64,000 nucleotides of DNA from Culex pipiens pallens. Lineage: Eukaryota > Arthropoda > Insecta > Diptera > Culicidae. The position numbers and the translations under genes were made by a program. The stretch is from assembly GCF_016801865.2 (NCBI RefSeq), contig NC_068939.1, forward strand, positions 149,026,715 through 149,090,714. The letters run 5' to 3'. The notes below the pieces were generated by a model. The model did not search any database. It was not told where the DNA came from and was given only the letters and a program-made list of their open reading frames with translations. The stretch's first letter is position 1; every line of letters begins with the position of its first letter. Positions 21,123 through 33,319 of this stretch are shown in pieces.

Positions 21123-21453
21123 TATCTTGAAATCGATTTTCCTGATCGACTTTGCATCTTCGACAAAATTGTAGCATTTGATAGAAAGAACTCTAGAAAA
21201 TCAAAAGGAACTTAACATTATTAATGAAAATGTCATCTTTTAAGTTGGTCAACATTATTTTGGCAGTTCTGCGATTCGTTGAACAAATCCAAATTTTCCA
21301 AAAACATCTAAAATAGAAGAAAACAAATTTTTAAACTTGATTTTCAGACGCAGAATATAATTTAAAACCACCAAGAATCTATTTTTGGTTTCATGTTGTA
21401 CCCACCTAAAAATGATTTTTCGAACAACAACAAAAAAATACTTTTTGGCCAGT

Positions 21454-22371
21454 TAGGGGAAATATGCCCATTTTAAGCCTAATAAGCGGTCGTGTTTGAA
21501 TGATGCTGGATAATCTGGATTGCTTCTTAAAATTCACTAAAACCAAGAACACCAACGAGTAGAGCAACTTTTTGTTAACATTTCTGTTTATTTTCACTTT
21601 TATTAAAAGTTATGCTATTCCTTTTACAAGCATTTAAAAAAAATATTTCCCAAATGCATTCTAATCAGTCGAGTGCATAGGGCCACGCCCAATTTTTCTA
21701 TTTTCAGCTTAGTTCTTTTTTTCTTCCAGCGCTCTTTTGGATCTGCTAAGTGCTGCCAAAATTGATGAAATTTAAGTGAGCAGCACTTGCTCACTCCAAC
21801 AGGCGCTGCACCAGCATGTTGGTGGTGTTGGTGGCCACCCTTTGTTCTTTATTTGCCTTCGCTCCTCGCTCGGTTTTCTTCAGCCTTCGATTGGAATGGG
21901 TAGTCAAAATTGAAACGTCAAAAGACTTAGCGCGTTTGTTTTTTTGATGGCGCTTGCTAATTATTTACATGTTTCGGGATTATTTTTCAAGTGAGTGACT
22001 AACTAATGTGCAAAAGAACATGTTGCCGGTAGTTGGAAGCAATTTTATATCTTAAGCTCTTTGAAATCGTTAGCGCAAGTGAAAAGATATTGATGGCGAC
22101 TTTTTTTAAGCAGTTAACCTCTGATCTTGCGTGTGGACGTGTGTGCCACCAAAATGATGAGAAATGGTCTCGCAAAATAGAAATTATGATCAAAAGTGCA
22201 TTAAATTTGATCTTTTTGGCCAGTAAATGGCATAAATTGGCGTGCTTACTCGAGGCTGTGCTGTTGCTGGTAAGTTTATAGCCTAAATAGTATTTTTGGA
22301 GCTTTAATCGAGCATCAAACTCTTCATACGACGAAGCTAGGTGTTTGATTAGAAAGGGTATATTTCCCCTA
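21454..22371 (+). mobile_element. Non-autonomous TIR element, family TAGGGGAAATA, copy 2
   Basis: It aligns end to end with 2365-3300 with small indels (the segment after 21775 differs), same orientation. The ends are TAGGGGAAATATGCCC and GGGTATATTTCCCCTA. Confidence 0.75.
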
Positions 22372-23060
22372 TAATCAAGCTTGACAAACTCTTAAACAAA
22401 CATTGTTTCCACGACATAAGAATGATATAATAAATTTAAAATTAACAGTTTAAATTTTTAGATTTTTAAATATTTTTTGACCTGCCCATAACAAAATTCT
22501 TCAATAAAGATTCAGCGATGGAATAATCATCATCCAAAGAAATTCTCTGGACGTTCATCAAGAGAAAAAATCCGAAAGAAGCATGGCTCTCCTCTCTCGC
22601 GCACGAAAGATCGGTAAAAGGAATCTAAAAAAATCATCATCTTGATTATTCGGTGAAACATCCTTGTCACTACTACACTTGCAAGTGTAACGTCACACGT
22701 CGAAAAATGACCTGTCACATTTTGTAGATGGGCAATGTGTGTAAACAAAGTGAAATAAATATTATTAAGTGGTACAAGGAAATTCACAAAAAATCATTAG
22801 CAGATTGATTTTCTTGGAGAATTTCGGGAGTGATTTTCTTTTGCGTGATTTGCCTCCTCCTTTCGCGGGTGAAGAAGGTTATCCATCCGTGCAAAGGTTA
22901 TTTTTTATGCTTAATATTTTCAAGTGCATGTTAGGCATTGGACATTGAAATAGCTTTAAGTTGACTTGTTCCCCATACGTCTCTGTAGCATTTTTGCTTG
23001 CCAGATTTCTCCAGATTTTGTATTGGCCCTTAGGCAAGATTTTTTAAACTGTGACCTGGC
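22372..23060. other. Intergenic sequence, nothing recognised
   Basis: Mixed-composition sequence with no terminal repeats or coding frame that I can support. Confidence 0.3.
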
Positions 23061-23395
23061 AACCCTAATTCTGGGTGTCATTCAAAGTGTCCTGAGATAC
23101 GCCATAACACAATGATTGCCAAGTTCACGATTGCGGTTGTGGTACTCAGTGAAGTGGCTGGGACCCTTTGACACCACTATGAACTTTTTAAACCACTTTT
23201 GAGATAATCTAGGCTAGCAAAAGTGTCCTAGAATATAAATCTCGATTATACCAAGTTTGTTGTTCAGTGATGTTTCTTGGACTCTTTGATAACACTACGT
23301 AATCTGGATAGTTTTTGGGATATTCTGGCTCATCCAAAGTGTTCGGAAATACCGTATCAGCATGAATCTATCATTTTTGATAGATTTGTAGATAA
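23060..23395. repeat. Degenerate tandem repeat, period about 125 bp
   Basis: The word AAAGTGTCC/AAAGTGTTC followed by (T/G)(G/A)AATA or GAGATAC recurs near 23082, 23219 and 23336. Each is preceded by similar CTTTGA(C/T)A(C/A)CACTA segments. About 2.5 units. Confidence 0.55.
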
Positions 23396-23414
23396 AAAAA
23401 GCCTTTAGAACAAT

Positions 23415-23622
23415 AACCGGAGCGTTTGGTACGGTATGTCCACGCATCCTTCCTCCCCTGTTGATTCTGTGGCATGTGCTCCGTTCACAGAATCTGTCTC
23501 TGCGGATAATGCAACGCAGTAGGCCTGGCCGCTTTAATGTTTGCTATACATGTTCAAGTTCAAGGATGCTTTCTTCGGACTGGCTGCGCTTGTGTTCGAT
23601 TAGATTAGATTAGATTAGAAGA
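23415..23622 (+). mobile_element. 3' end of a non-LTR element/SINE with (GATTA)n tail
   Basis: The GC-richer body ends in GATTAGATTAGATTAGATTA, a simple-repeat tail typical of some insect non-LTR elements. No ORF. Confidence 0.5.
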
Positions 23623-23849
23623 ATAACCTAAGCAATGTTCATAATGCAGTTTACTGAAAACTCGCGAAAAGTGAAGTTCAACCACGTGGGTAACAAAAAT
23701 TAAACACTAGAATTTTGAACTCCATTGTTTCCAAATCTGGTACCTGGCAAATATGAAAGAAATCACCGGACTTTCGTACCACCATTTCAAGCAACTAGGT
23801 ATATCTAACCAAACCATTTAATCACTATCATACGCACTATTTCACACCT

Positions 23850-24600
23850 CCAAATTTGTCTTACGCACTACCAAAACCTGTGGAAAATGCGCTGTTTCAC
23901 AGCCATTTGCCACAACACATCTCACCACGGAGAGATTCAATCGGCAACTGCTCTCTGCCGTGTCACTTCTTCCAACCCCCCTCTGCCAGCTGCCGCGCTC
24001 AGATCTCTCAAATACCAATAAATTGGGTTCTTTTTGTTGCGTTTTGTTGTTTTGCTTTGCCCTCCCCAGCAGCAGCAGCTTGCGTCACCCAAAGTAGCAG
24101 CAATTTTCGGCCATTTAATTTTGCAGCTTGCAATTCTTCTACTTCTTCCGCTGTACCGCTGCTCTGAGCGCGCGCAAGTTCCTCGTAGTACGCGACACAC
24201 CAACTTGAGGCCCGAGTTGAAAAACAACAACAAATTGAATCACTCACCCGCAGGTTCACGCACACACCGGTCCGCAAACTAGTACACGACGTAAGGCTTC
24301 CTCCGTGCAATGTCCCAGAGGATGTAGCAGTTGGTACAAATACGCGCGCACACTTTCTTCGCACTTTCGCTCGAGGAGGTCCCAGCTCCCGGCATTTCTA
24401 CACGACGTCGTCCTCCAGGAGTCCCTTTTGCCGGTGCTGGCGCAACAGCAGGAACAACTACGACGGGCCTTCTGGCTGGGCTGGTGTTTGTGGAATAGTT
24501 CGGTCTTCACGTACACCCCTTGGCCAACTGGTTGAACCGGTGTGTGTTGGTGTGGCGACGACTTCAACGAAGAAGAGGGTTCGATTCACAGTTCGGTCGA
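23850..24600 (-). promoter_or_regulatory. Unique island with candidate E2F1 5' UTR exon (donor at 24248)
   Basis: A GC-richer non-repetitive block. On the minus strand the sequence up to 24248 reads CCTGCGG|GTGAGTG, a strong donor, in the transcription direction of E2F1 and upstream of its acceptor at 19572. A minus-strand frame begins at 24567 (MKSSPHQHTPVQPVGQGVYV...) but has no family match that I recognise. Exon status is inference. Confidence 0.35.
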
Positions 24601-24689
24601 TGCTTCTGTTTGCGTTTATTTTCCGTTCGTTGATGATGATGGTGTTGGAGAGCGCAGTTCTCTAGAGAATCAATCCTTTTCAAATGCAT

Positions 24690-24850
24690 GCACTTGTATT
24701 TGTTAATAAACCATGATTCTAGTTTAATCCAATATCCGGCAGCCAAATTATGGGAAAGTATAACTTGTACCAGGTATAAGATTACGCTGCTTCCAATCAT
24801 CCATTTTAGAATCAATGGACATTGTCTGGCCCCGCCTAAACATTAAAGAT
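24690..24850 (-). mobile_element. Fragment related to the repeat at 62745-63020
   Basis: Reverse complement shares GGCGGGGCC(A/G)(A/G)ACAATG, GGAAGCAGCG, ATACTTTCCCATAATTT and TATTGGATT with the distal half of the SINE at 62463-63040. Confidence 0.55.
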
Positions 24851-25297
24851 CAGTGCGCTTCTAATGGCAACTGTCAACGCACCATACAAAAACAAAAAAA
24901 AACATTTTTGCCAGATCTTTGAATTAAATGCCATCATTAAATTTCTAGTGAATTACATTTTCATGGACTACTTTATCCAACGCAATTCCGGTTATGTGCC
25001 AAGGTTGTTACGGAGAAGCCGAAAAAAATCGCAACAAACATACAAAAGAGTTTCATAATAATTTATTTTGTTCAATCTCAGAACGCAGAATCTTGAAACG
25101 CCGAAAGTTATAAGAACTAATCTATTTTTGCTAGGATTAAATAAACCAGAGGGAAAAGCCAAAAAAAAATGTCAAAAAAAGAAATCAAAAAGAGAAAGTC
25201 CAGCATTAACAAATTTAGATCTTAAAAATAAACCAAATTAAAATTTTAAAAATTTCCGAAATTTTGAAATTTTTAGAATTGAAAAGAAATCAGAATA

Positions 25298-25536
25298 CAC
25301 TGAAACCCCGATGCTTTGACACCAATTGTTGTCAAACGAACGGGGTCACATTTTAGTTTGATACCCTCTTTACACAGAGCTCACACTTACTACCAAAAGT
25401 TTGGTTCGAAAGTAAGTGTGAGTTCCGTGTAAAAAGTGACAGTTCGTCACTTTTTAGATTGACTTTGATCAACCAACGGGGTTACAAACTAAAAAAGTGA
25501 CAAACGAAAAAGTAACCAACCACCGGGGTTTGAGTG
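25298..25536 (-). mobile_element. MITE, CACTCAAACCCC family, copy 2
   Basis: Ends CACTGAAACCCC and GGGGTTTGAGTG, flanked on both sides by TA. The interior is inverted relative to 3829-4066 (GTGTGAGTTCCGTGTAAAAAG here). Similar length (239 versus 238 bp). Confidence 0.8.
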
Positions 25537-25739
25537 TATGTACTCAAAAATTTAAAACAATCTTGGAAGCAAACATTGTGAAAAACGAGAAATAAAAAAA
25601 AACATATCAATCATTTTGAATTTTAAAAATACAAATATACAAAAACTAAAAAAATCAACAATTTAAAAATAAAACTATTCAAAATGTCGAAACAAAAAAA
25701 ATCGAAATAAAAAAATACATTTTAAAATTTGTAAATGTT

Positions 25740-26045
25740 CAAAAATTCTAAATATAAAAATCTAGGGGTTTGAAAAACTTTAAAACAGTTCCTAAACGAT
25801 TTTAGTCCTCGTCTAAAAAATTCTCCGAATATTCGAATCACGAAATTTTACTTTTCTCAAAATTTGAGTTTCTAACTTAAATATGACTTCAAAATTGCTC
25901 TAGAATTATTTAATTTTCTGTACTAAAATTTCATGTAAAATTAAAGATAATTGGAATTAAGGCATTAAAGAATGTAACAAACTACGAATTAAACTATTTA
26001 TTCTTGAATTTAAAAAAAATAGAATTCAAGAAACTAAACTAAACG
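25740..26045 (-). repeat. Satellite flank, inverted copy of 17404-17660
   Basis: See the matching words listed for 17404-17660. It leads directly into the large array. Confidence 0.7.
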
Positions 26046-26049
26046 AATT

Positions 26050-28510
26050 TAAGAGTTTAAGAGTTTAAGAATTATAGAATTTAAGAATTTAAGAATTTAA
26101 GAATTTAAGAATTTAAGAATTTAAGAATTTAAGAATTTAAGAATTTAAGAATTTAAGAATTTAAAAATTTAAGAATTTAAGAATTTAAGAATTTAAGAAA
26201 TTAAGAAATTAAGAATTTAAGAATTTAAGAATTTAAGAATTTAAGAATTTAAGAATTTAAGAATTTAAGAATTTAAGAATTTAAGAATTTAAGAATTTAA
26301 GAATTTAAGAATTTAAGAATTTAAGAATTTAAGAATTTAAGAATTTAAGAATTTAAGAATTTAAGAATTTAAGAATTTAAGAATTTAAGAATTTAAGAAT
26401 TTAAGAATTTAAGAATTTAAGAATTTAAGAATTTAAGAATTTAAGAATTTAAGAATTTAAGAATTTAAGAATTTAAGAATTTAAGAATTTAAGAATTTAA
26501 GAATTTAAGAATTTAAGAATTTAAGAATTTAAGAATTTAAGAATTTAAGAATTTAAGAATTTAAGAATTTAAGAATTTAAGAATTTAAGAATTTAAGAAT
26601 TTAAGAATTTAAGAATTTAAGAATTTAAGAATTTAAGAATTTAAGAATTTAAGAATTTAAGAATTTAAGAATTTAAGAATTTAAGAATTTAAGAATTTAA
26701 GAATTTAAGAATTTAAGAATTTAAGAATTTAAGAATTTAAGAATTTAAGAATTTAAGAATTTAAGAATTTAAGAATTTAAGAATTTAAGAATTTAAGAAT
26801 TTAAGAATTTAAGAATTTAAGAATTTAAGAATTTAAGAATTTAAGAATTTAAGAATTTAAGAATTTAAGAATTTAAGAATTTAAGAATTTAAGAATTTAA
26901 GAATTTAAGAATTTAAGAATTTAAGAATTTAAGAATTTAAGAATTTAAGAATTTAAGAATTTAAGAATTTAAGAATTTAAGAATTTAAGAATTTAAGAAT
27001 TTAAGAATTTAAGAATTTAAGAATTTAAGAATTTAAGAATTTAAGAATTTAAGAATTTAAGAATTTAAGAATTTAAGAATTTAAGAATTTAAGAATTTAA
27101 GAATTTAAGAATTTAAGAATTTAAGAATTTAAGAATTTAAGAATTTAAGAATTTAAGAATTTAAGAATTTAAGAATTTAAGAATTTAAGAATTTAAGAAT
27201 TTAAGAATTTAAGAATTTAAGAATTTAAGAATTTAAGAATTTAAGAATTTAAGAATTTAAGAATTTAAGAATTTAAGAATTTAAGAATTTAAGAATTTAA
27301 GAATTTAAGAATTTAAGAATTTAAGAATTTAAGAATTTAAGAATTTAAGAATTTAAGAATTTAAGAATTTAAGAATTTAAGAATTTAAGAATTTAAGAAT
27401 TTAAGAATTTAAGAATTTAAGAATTTAAGAATTTAAGAATTTAAGAATTTAAGAATTTAAGAATTTAAGAATTTAAGAATTTAAGAATTTAAGAATTTAA
27501 GAATTTAAGAATTTAAGAATTTAAGAATTTAAGAATTTAAGAATTTAAGAATTTAAGAATTTAAGAATTTAAGAATTTAAGAATTTAAGAATTTAAGAAT
27601 TTAAGAATTTAAGAATTTAAGAATTTAAGAATTTAAGAATTTAAGAATTTAAGAATTTAAGAATTTAAGAATTTAAGAATTTAAGAATTTAAGAATTTAA
27701 GAATTTAAGAATTTAAGAATTTAAGAATTTAAGAATTTAAGAATTTAAGAATTTAAGAATTTAAGAATTTAAGAATTTAAGAATTTAAGAATTTAAGAAT
27801 TTAAGAATTTAAGAATTTAAGAATTTAAGAATTTAAGAATTTAAGAATTTAAGAATTTAAGAATTTAAGAATTTAAGAATTTAAGAATTTAAGAATTTAA
27901 GAATTTAAGAATTTAAGAATTTAAGAATTTAAGAATTTAAGAATTTAAGAATTTAAGAATTTAAGAATTTAAGAATTTAAGAATTTAAGAATTTAAGAAT
28001 TTAAGAATTTAAGAATTTAAGAATTTAAGAATTTAAGAATTTAAGAATTTAAGAATTTAAGAATTTAAGAATTTAAGAATTTAAGAATTTAAGAATTTAA
28101 GAATTTAAGAATTTAAGAATTTAAGAATTTAAGAATTTAAGAATTTAAGAATTTAAGAATTTAAGAATTTAAGAATTTAAGAATTTAAGAATTTAAGAAT
28201 TTAAGAATTTAAGAATTTAAGAATTTAAGAATTTAAGAATTTAAGAATTTAAGAATTTAAGAATTTAAGAATTTAAGAATTTAAGAATTTAAGAATTTAA
28301 GAATTTAAGAATTTAAGTATTTAAGAATTTAAGAATTTAAGAATTTAAGAATTTAAGAATTTAAGAATTTAAGAATTTAAGAATTTAAGAATTTAAGAAT
28401 TTAAGAATTTAAGAATTTAAGAATTTAAGAATTTAAGAATTTAAGAATTTAAGAATTTAAGAATTTAAGAATTTAAGAATTTAAGAATTTAAGAATTTAA
28501 GAATCTAAGA
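26050..28510 (-). repeat. Satellite array (TTAAGAAT)n, about 305 units
   Basis: An 8-bp period running about 2.45 kb with very few substitutions (near 26047-26210, one at 28318, and a decaying right border at 28504-28570). It is complementary to the array at 16395-17158. The assembled length may be compressed or approximate, since such arrays are hard to assemble. Confidence 0.97.
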
Positions 28511-28570
28511 ATTTAGGAATTTCACAATTTAACAATTTAACAATTTAAGAATTTAACAGTTTAAGAATTA

Positions 28571-29365
28571 AAGATTTTAAGAAATTTAGAAGCTTACTAA
28601 ATTTTTATTTTAAAAATATTTTTAGTAAAAGAGCAGAAAATTTCAAACAAAAAAATGTTTTTTTGCATTGAAAATCAAACCATTAGTTTCTAAGTTATCG
28701 ATTGTCAAAGCAATATTCTACCAAAGTATTTTTTTTAATTGCGAAATATTTAACATTTCTCGAAAAATAAATCAAAATGTGTAAAGTCAATTTTGAATGA
28801 GAATTTGATTTTGCATTGTAAATTGATTCTTGAGAAAAAATTTACTGTATTCCTGATTTTTCAATAAATTTCATTCCATTCTAAACTTTTGCGCAAAAGA
28901 TGCCATTTTAGTGCCCAAAAACATATCAAAAATCTTGAAAATTAAAAAAAAAATACGTATCTGAAAATTCAACATCTAGTGATGAAAAGCCAGAAAAATT
29001 AGGGGTTTTCCATGTACCTATTTTTTCTAGAACATTTTCTATCCTTACTTACAACTTTGCCAAAGACACAAAAGCGAGGAAAAAATGTTTTGCCACAACA
29101 CATTTGAGCAAGAAGAGTGGTACAAAAGTGCTATAGAGGAATTGATTCATAAATGAAACTAAGTGTTGTCCTTATTATAGATACTTTGGACGAAATCTAT
29201 TCTAAGCAAGACAGTAAGCAAGAGAGCAACTTCAGATTCGTTCTGTTTCGCTTTCGTTTGCTTGAGAGCAAGAGTAAACGGTAGCAATTGGGTGCAAAGC
29301 AGATGAGAGAGGGCGAATCGGGAGTTGCTCTCTTGCTCACTGTCTTGCCCTGAGATTTCGTAAAA
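28571..29365. other. AT-rich intergenic sequence
   Basis: No terminal repeats or coding frame recognised; poly-T/A tracts only. Confidence 0.35.
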
Positions 29366-30537
29366 ATATCTCGGGTTAGTTTTCAAAACGTCGTAAAAGC
29401 CAAACCCTTCAAGTGGGGAAAACCGATGAACAAGTTTTCGACCATTATTTTAATTCTTATTTATATGTAAGTGGGTTTCAAGGGGATATTTTTAGTCAAA
29501 ATCATTGCTTTGACTATAAGCTATGGTTGCCAGATCAAGTGAATTAAAACTTTTAACAATTAATGTGTGTTTTAGCCTTGTTTTACAACACCAGGTTGAT
29601 TCGACCTTTTACATGAGCAAATTGTTTCATACGTCCTTGTACTTGGGACTTTTTTTGAGTAAGAATGACAATACGACCATTGGCAAAATTATTTATTTAA
29701 TGACTAAACCACATTTAAATCAAACATTATTATTTTGAACATCGTTTCAACACCCCCCGCAAAGAGGGCAGTCGATGTTTTGTGTTTTTGGAGGAGATTG
29801 GGAGAAAACATCGCAGGGGAGAAAGGTCCAACTGACAGATTTTATTCTCCCTCTCTCGCGTTGGCTCATACGCTAGCTGAGAGCACGAACAAAATGACGA
29901 ATTACCACTGATTTGTTTATCTTTTCTTCAGTGGTCTATAGGACCTCGAAGAACTCGGGGTTCCTGGTGTTTTGAGAGGGCGTTTATGCGTGATAAGATG
30001 GATGCGGTCATTATCGCTTGTTCCTGAACAGATTATGCAACTTGATTTTGTGTTGGTTTAGGCTGCCACACAAAATGATGATTTTGGGGGAAGCTAGCCG
30101 TCTTTTCTGGAATAAATGACTGAAACTGGGTTTGCTGGCTGGCAAATTGGAAAATATTCTTCGCGCATCCTTTAAGTCATATAATCAGCGCAATGTTTTT
30201 AACGGGATAACACATATTCATCATTTTTCGTTGAAACTCATGTGCGCATTATCATAAAGCAATTAAAACTGAACTTACGTCCTTTTTCTATGAGCGTAAG
30301 TACATTTTTGAAATTATCAGTACTTACGACCTTGCATCACCAAGGACGTATGTGACTTCTCCGTATGAAAAGCACATTCGACTTTTTATATGCGGGCGAT
30401 ATTTTTGTTTAAATTTATTTTTTTGAAAATTCTGCTCGAGTAGATCATTAGTAGTGCGTTAGAAGAGTGCAACCGTGCCAAAAACTCAATTTTGGACAAC
30501 TGGCGCTTACGACCTTTTGAAAACTAACCCGAGATAT
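29366..30537. mobile_element. TIR element ATATCTCGGGTTAGTTTTCA
   Basis: The left end ATATCTCGGGTTAGTTTTCA mirrors the right end TGAAAACTAACCCGAGATAT. The next bases, (A)A(C/G)GTCGTAA, are also mirrored, giving a TIR of about 35 bp. Internal ACTTACG(T/A)CC words lie near 30276-30335. No transposase frame; non-autonomous. Confidence 0.75.
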
Positions 30538-30599
30538 GTATAATTAAGTTCGAAGGTTCCAGCACTGGACAAAACATCCACAGTTCCATTAACGAATCA

Positions 30600-32100
30600 T
30601 TTTTTCCAGAGCACTTTTTGAACACCCTTCAACATTTCTTGGATGATTTTGACATTAAACAAATAAACAAAAATCACCAAAATCCCAGAGAACCGCCTCT
30701 CTGTTGTTGTTTTTGGCCGTCTCTCCGATATGCGGCGGGACTTTCCGCACCCTCTTCTCTCGATTCACACAACAACACGCACACGCCGTACTGCTCTCTT
30801 CATGGCGGCGGTGTAAATGTATGTGCTCTGACAGAACCAGACCAGACGGAGGGGTTCTTTGGCCGCGACGAGTGCGCGCTCGAATTTCGACGACGACCCT
30901 CACGTGCACTCACACCAACTCAACACCACACTGCTGCCGTGTGTTGTATCGTGGCGTGAAAGCGCCGTTCCCGTGTTCGATCCGTGTGTTGTGGTGGCCC
31001 ACAGCAAGGATACCTGAACCGGGACCTGGAGGTCATACGCGCGTTTGAAATTACTACACACATTACGGTGCGGACGCACATCAAAATGGGCGATTTTCGT
31101 CGTTCGAGCAAACTTCCTAATCTCGGACCTTCGTCTCGCTTCGTTGAGGGTACACACCCGAATCTTCTTCCTCTTCTTGGGTTTGGATGAGTGTTGTTCC
31201 ACATTATTTGCATCCATGTTGTTTGCCCTTCCTTGCACAATACTGCTCCTGAACCCATCTGCTGCTGGTAATTACGGCCTTTTTTTGTGTGCATCAGCTT
31301 CAAGGATTTTTGTACACACGATTTCCGTACAGCAGTGTCTTGGCAGGGGGTCGACACCATCGCGCGCACATCTGGACGGCGGCGGCGGCGACGAATTTGC
31401 AGCATATTTTCGCCAGACGCTGCCCTTTTTTTTTGCTTGTTTTCGACGCGTGGATCTGGCGCGGCCATTTTTTGTCCTCTGGAAAGTGGGAAGCCCCATT
31501 ACAGACGGCACCGATAGGATTCCTACCTTTTCCCGAAACACTGCCGACTCATCCATGACAACACTTCCTTCGACTCCTCCGGGTAATGATTATGGAGTTG
31601 ATGGTGGGATGATTTCAGCAACATACAGGAATCTCTTCTTTGGAGTCTAACACGCGCGCTAATTACTGCCTAGTCTGGTGCTGGGCGGCTTGGAGTTGTA
31701 GTCGTGCGGACAAACCAATACCGCGTCCACGGCGGAGAGCGGAATAGAGAGAGCGAATCGATGGTCGTCGCCGACGCGAACCGCGCTGCCAGAATGGTTA
31801 AAAGGATTGAACGAGTTGTTCCTAACGCGCCGGAAATCGTCAATTTGTGTGCGATTGATTATCGCACAAAAATCACTGAAACTAAAACCCTTTTTCCTAA
31901 TGGACATGTGTACGCGGAAATGTGATGTACCCTTCTCTTTCTGCGATTTATACAGTTTAGGGTGGCTCGACATGATCAAATTGTCAGAACATACGATCAT
32001 GGCAACAAATCTACCATAGCAATCGGGCCCTAAAGCCCTGAATAGCTGCAGGACAGTCGAGTGTAAAGTGCGCAAATTGCGATGGGAACCTCAGCGCTTA
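30600..32100 (-). promoter_or_regulatory. Unique GC-richer island, promoter/5' exon candidate
   Basis: Non-repetitive sequence with ACACAC and CTCT runs. A minus-strand donor-like GGT|GTGAGTG lies near 30912. No long conserved-looking frame on either strand. It might hold another E2F1 first exon or a promoter of an unplaced gene. Confidence 0.25.
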
Positions 32101-32164
32101 TTACTGCGGTTACTTCAAACAAACAGAATAATATTCTAGAATTGTGAAATAAGACATTTCAGCT

Positions 32165-32405
32165 TAAATCCCCAAGCGGCCACCTATTATCGGTTCCGGA
32201 GTGGCCAGGATGGGTCTAAGAACAATGGCATGACAATAGATTGTCATATTTATCAATTTCATGAAGTTTGAAATGTCGGATGACAGGGTTAATTACTTGT
32301 TTCAGAAGTGTCCCTAAGCGGCCACCGTTAATCGGTTCCGAAGTGGCCAGGATGGGTCAGAGAACAATAGCATGATCGTGAATTGTCGTATCTTTAAATT
32401 TGGTG
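32165..32405 (+). repeat. Tandem repeat, two units of about 133 bp
   Basis: CC(C/T)AAGCGGCCACC...ATCGGTTCCG(G/A)AGTGGCCAGG occurs at about 32171 and 32304, with matching following sequence (GAACAATGGCATGA/GAACAATAGCATGA). Confidence 0.7.
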
Positions 32406-32533
32406 AAATTTGATATGCAACATGAGGAGAGTTCATCAAAATAATCTGGTTGGACTTATTTGTATACCCGGGAATCGATTCCAAATTAACCGGAACTTAT
32501 CAAAAACTTGGAGTAGTTTTGGGAATCGTATAT

Positions 32534-33085
32534 GGGTAATTCTCCGCCAACTCACACAGCATTTGCCCGACCCCTCTTCGATTTGCGTGAAACTTTGTCC
32601 TAAGGAGTAACTTTTGTCCCTGTTCACGAATCCAAGGTCCGTTTTTTGATATCTCGTGACGGAGGGGCGGTACGACCCCTTCAATTTTTGAACATGCGAA
32701 AAAAGAGGTGTTTTTAATAATCTGTAGCCTGAAATGGTGTTAAGATGGAAATTTGGTGTCAAAGGGACTTTTATGTAAAATAAGACGCCCGATTTGATGG
32801 CGTATTCAGAATTCCGAAAAAAAACGTATTTTTCATCGAAAAAAAAAAACACTAAAAAAGTTTTAAAAACTGTGCCATTTTCCGTTACTCCACTGTAAAA
32901 AAATTTGGAACATGTCATTTTATGGAAAATTTAATGTACTTTTCGAATCTACATTTACCCAGAATGGTATTTTTTTCATTTAGAACAAATTTCTTAATTT
33001 AAAAATTTCGAGTATTTTCTAACTTTGCAGGGATATTTTTTAGAGTGTAACAATGTTCTACAAAGTTGTAGAGCAGACAATTACA
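32534..33085. mobile_element. Foldback family arm, left-end copy
   Basis: It starts GGGTAATTCTCCGCCAACTC and follows the arm of the 1-1158 element through AGAGCAGACAATTACAAA, then is interrupted. It pairs in orientation with the right-end piece at 35787-36009. Confidence 0.75.
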
Positions 33086-33319
33086 AATTGTGCATGCAAA
33101 AGCATGCACATCACCTTCGTCACAATAGACACTTAATATTACATACTGCATGTACAATTTTTGCAAACACAAAAAAGTTCAAGATGGTATGTCAGAGACA
33201 TAACCGAAAGACATAGGACCAAACAATTTGAATGAGTTTTTGGATTGCTAGTGAAATCTGGAATAAGATTATTTTATTTTGTTTCATAGATTTGTCGGCA
33301 AAATTGTCATAAATGTTCC

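Noticed and set aside
16395..28510. CRISPR-like array
   Set aside because: Units are 8 bp, contiguous, and without spacers in a eukaryotic genome; it is a simple satellite.
31045..31650. 201-residue plus-strand frame in the 31 kb island
   Set aside because: No domain, poor composition bias, overlapping frames on both strands; probably leader or regulatory DNA.
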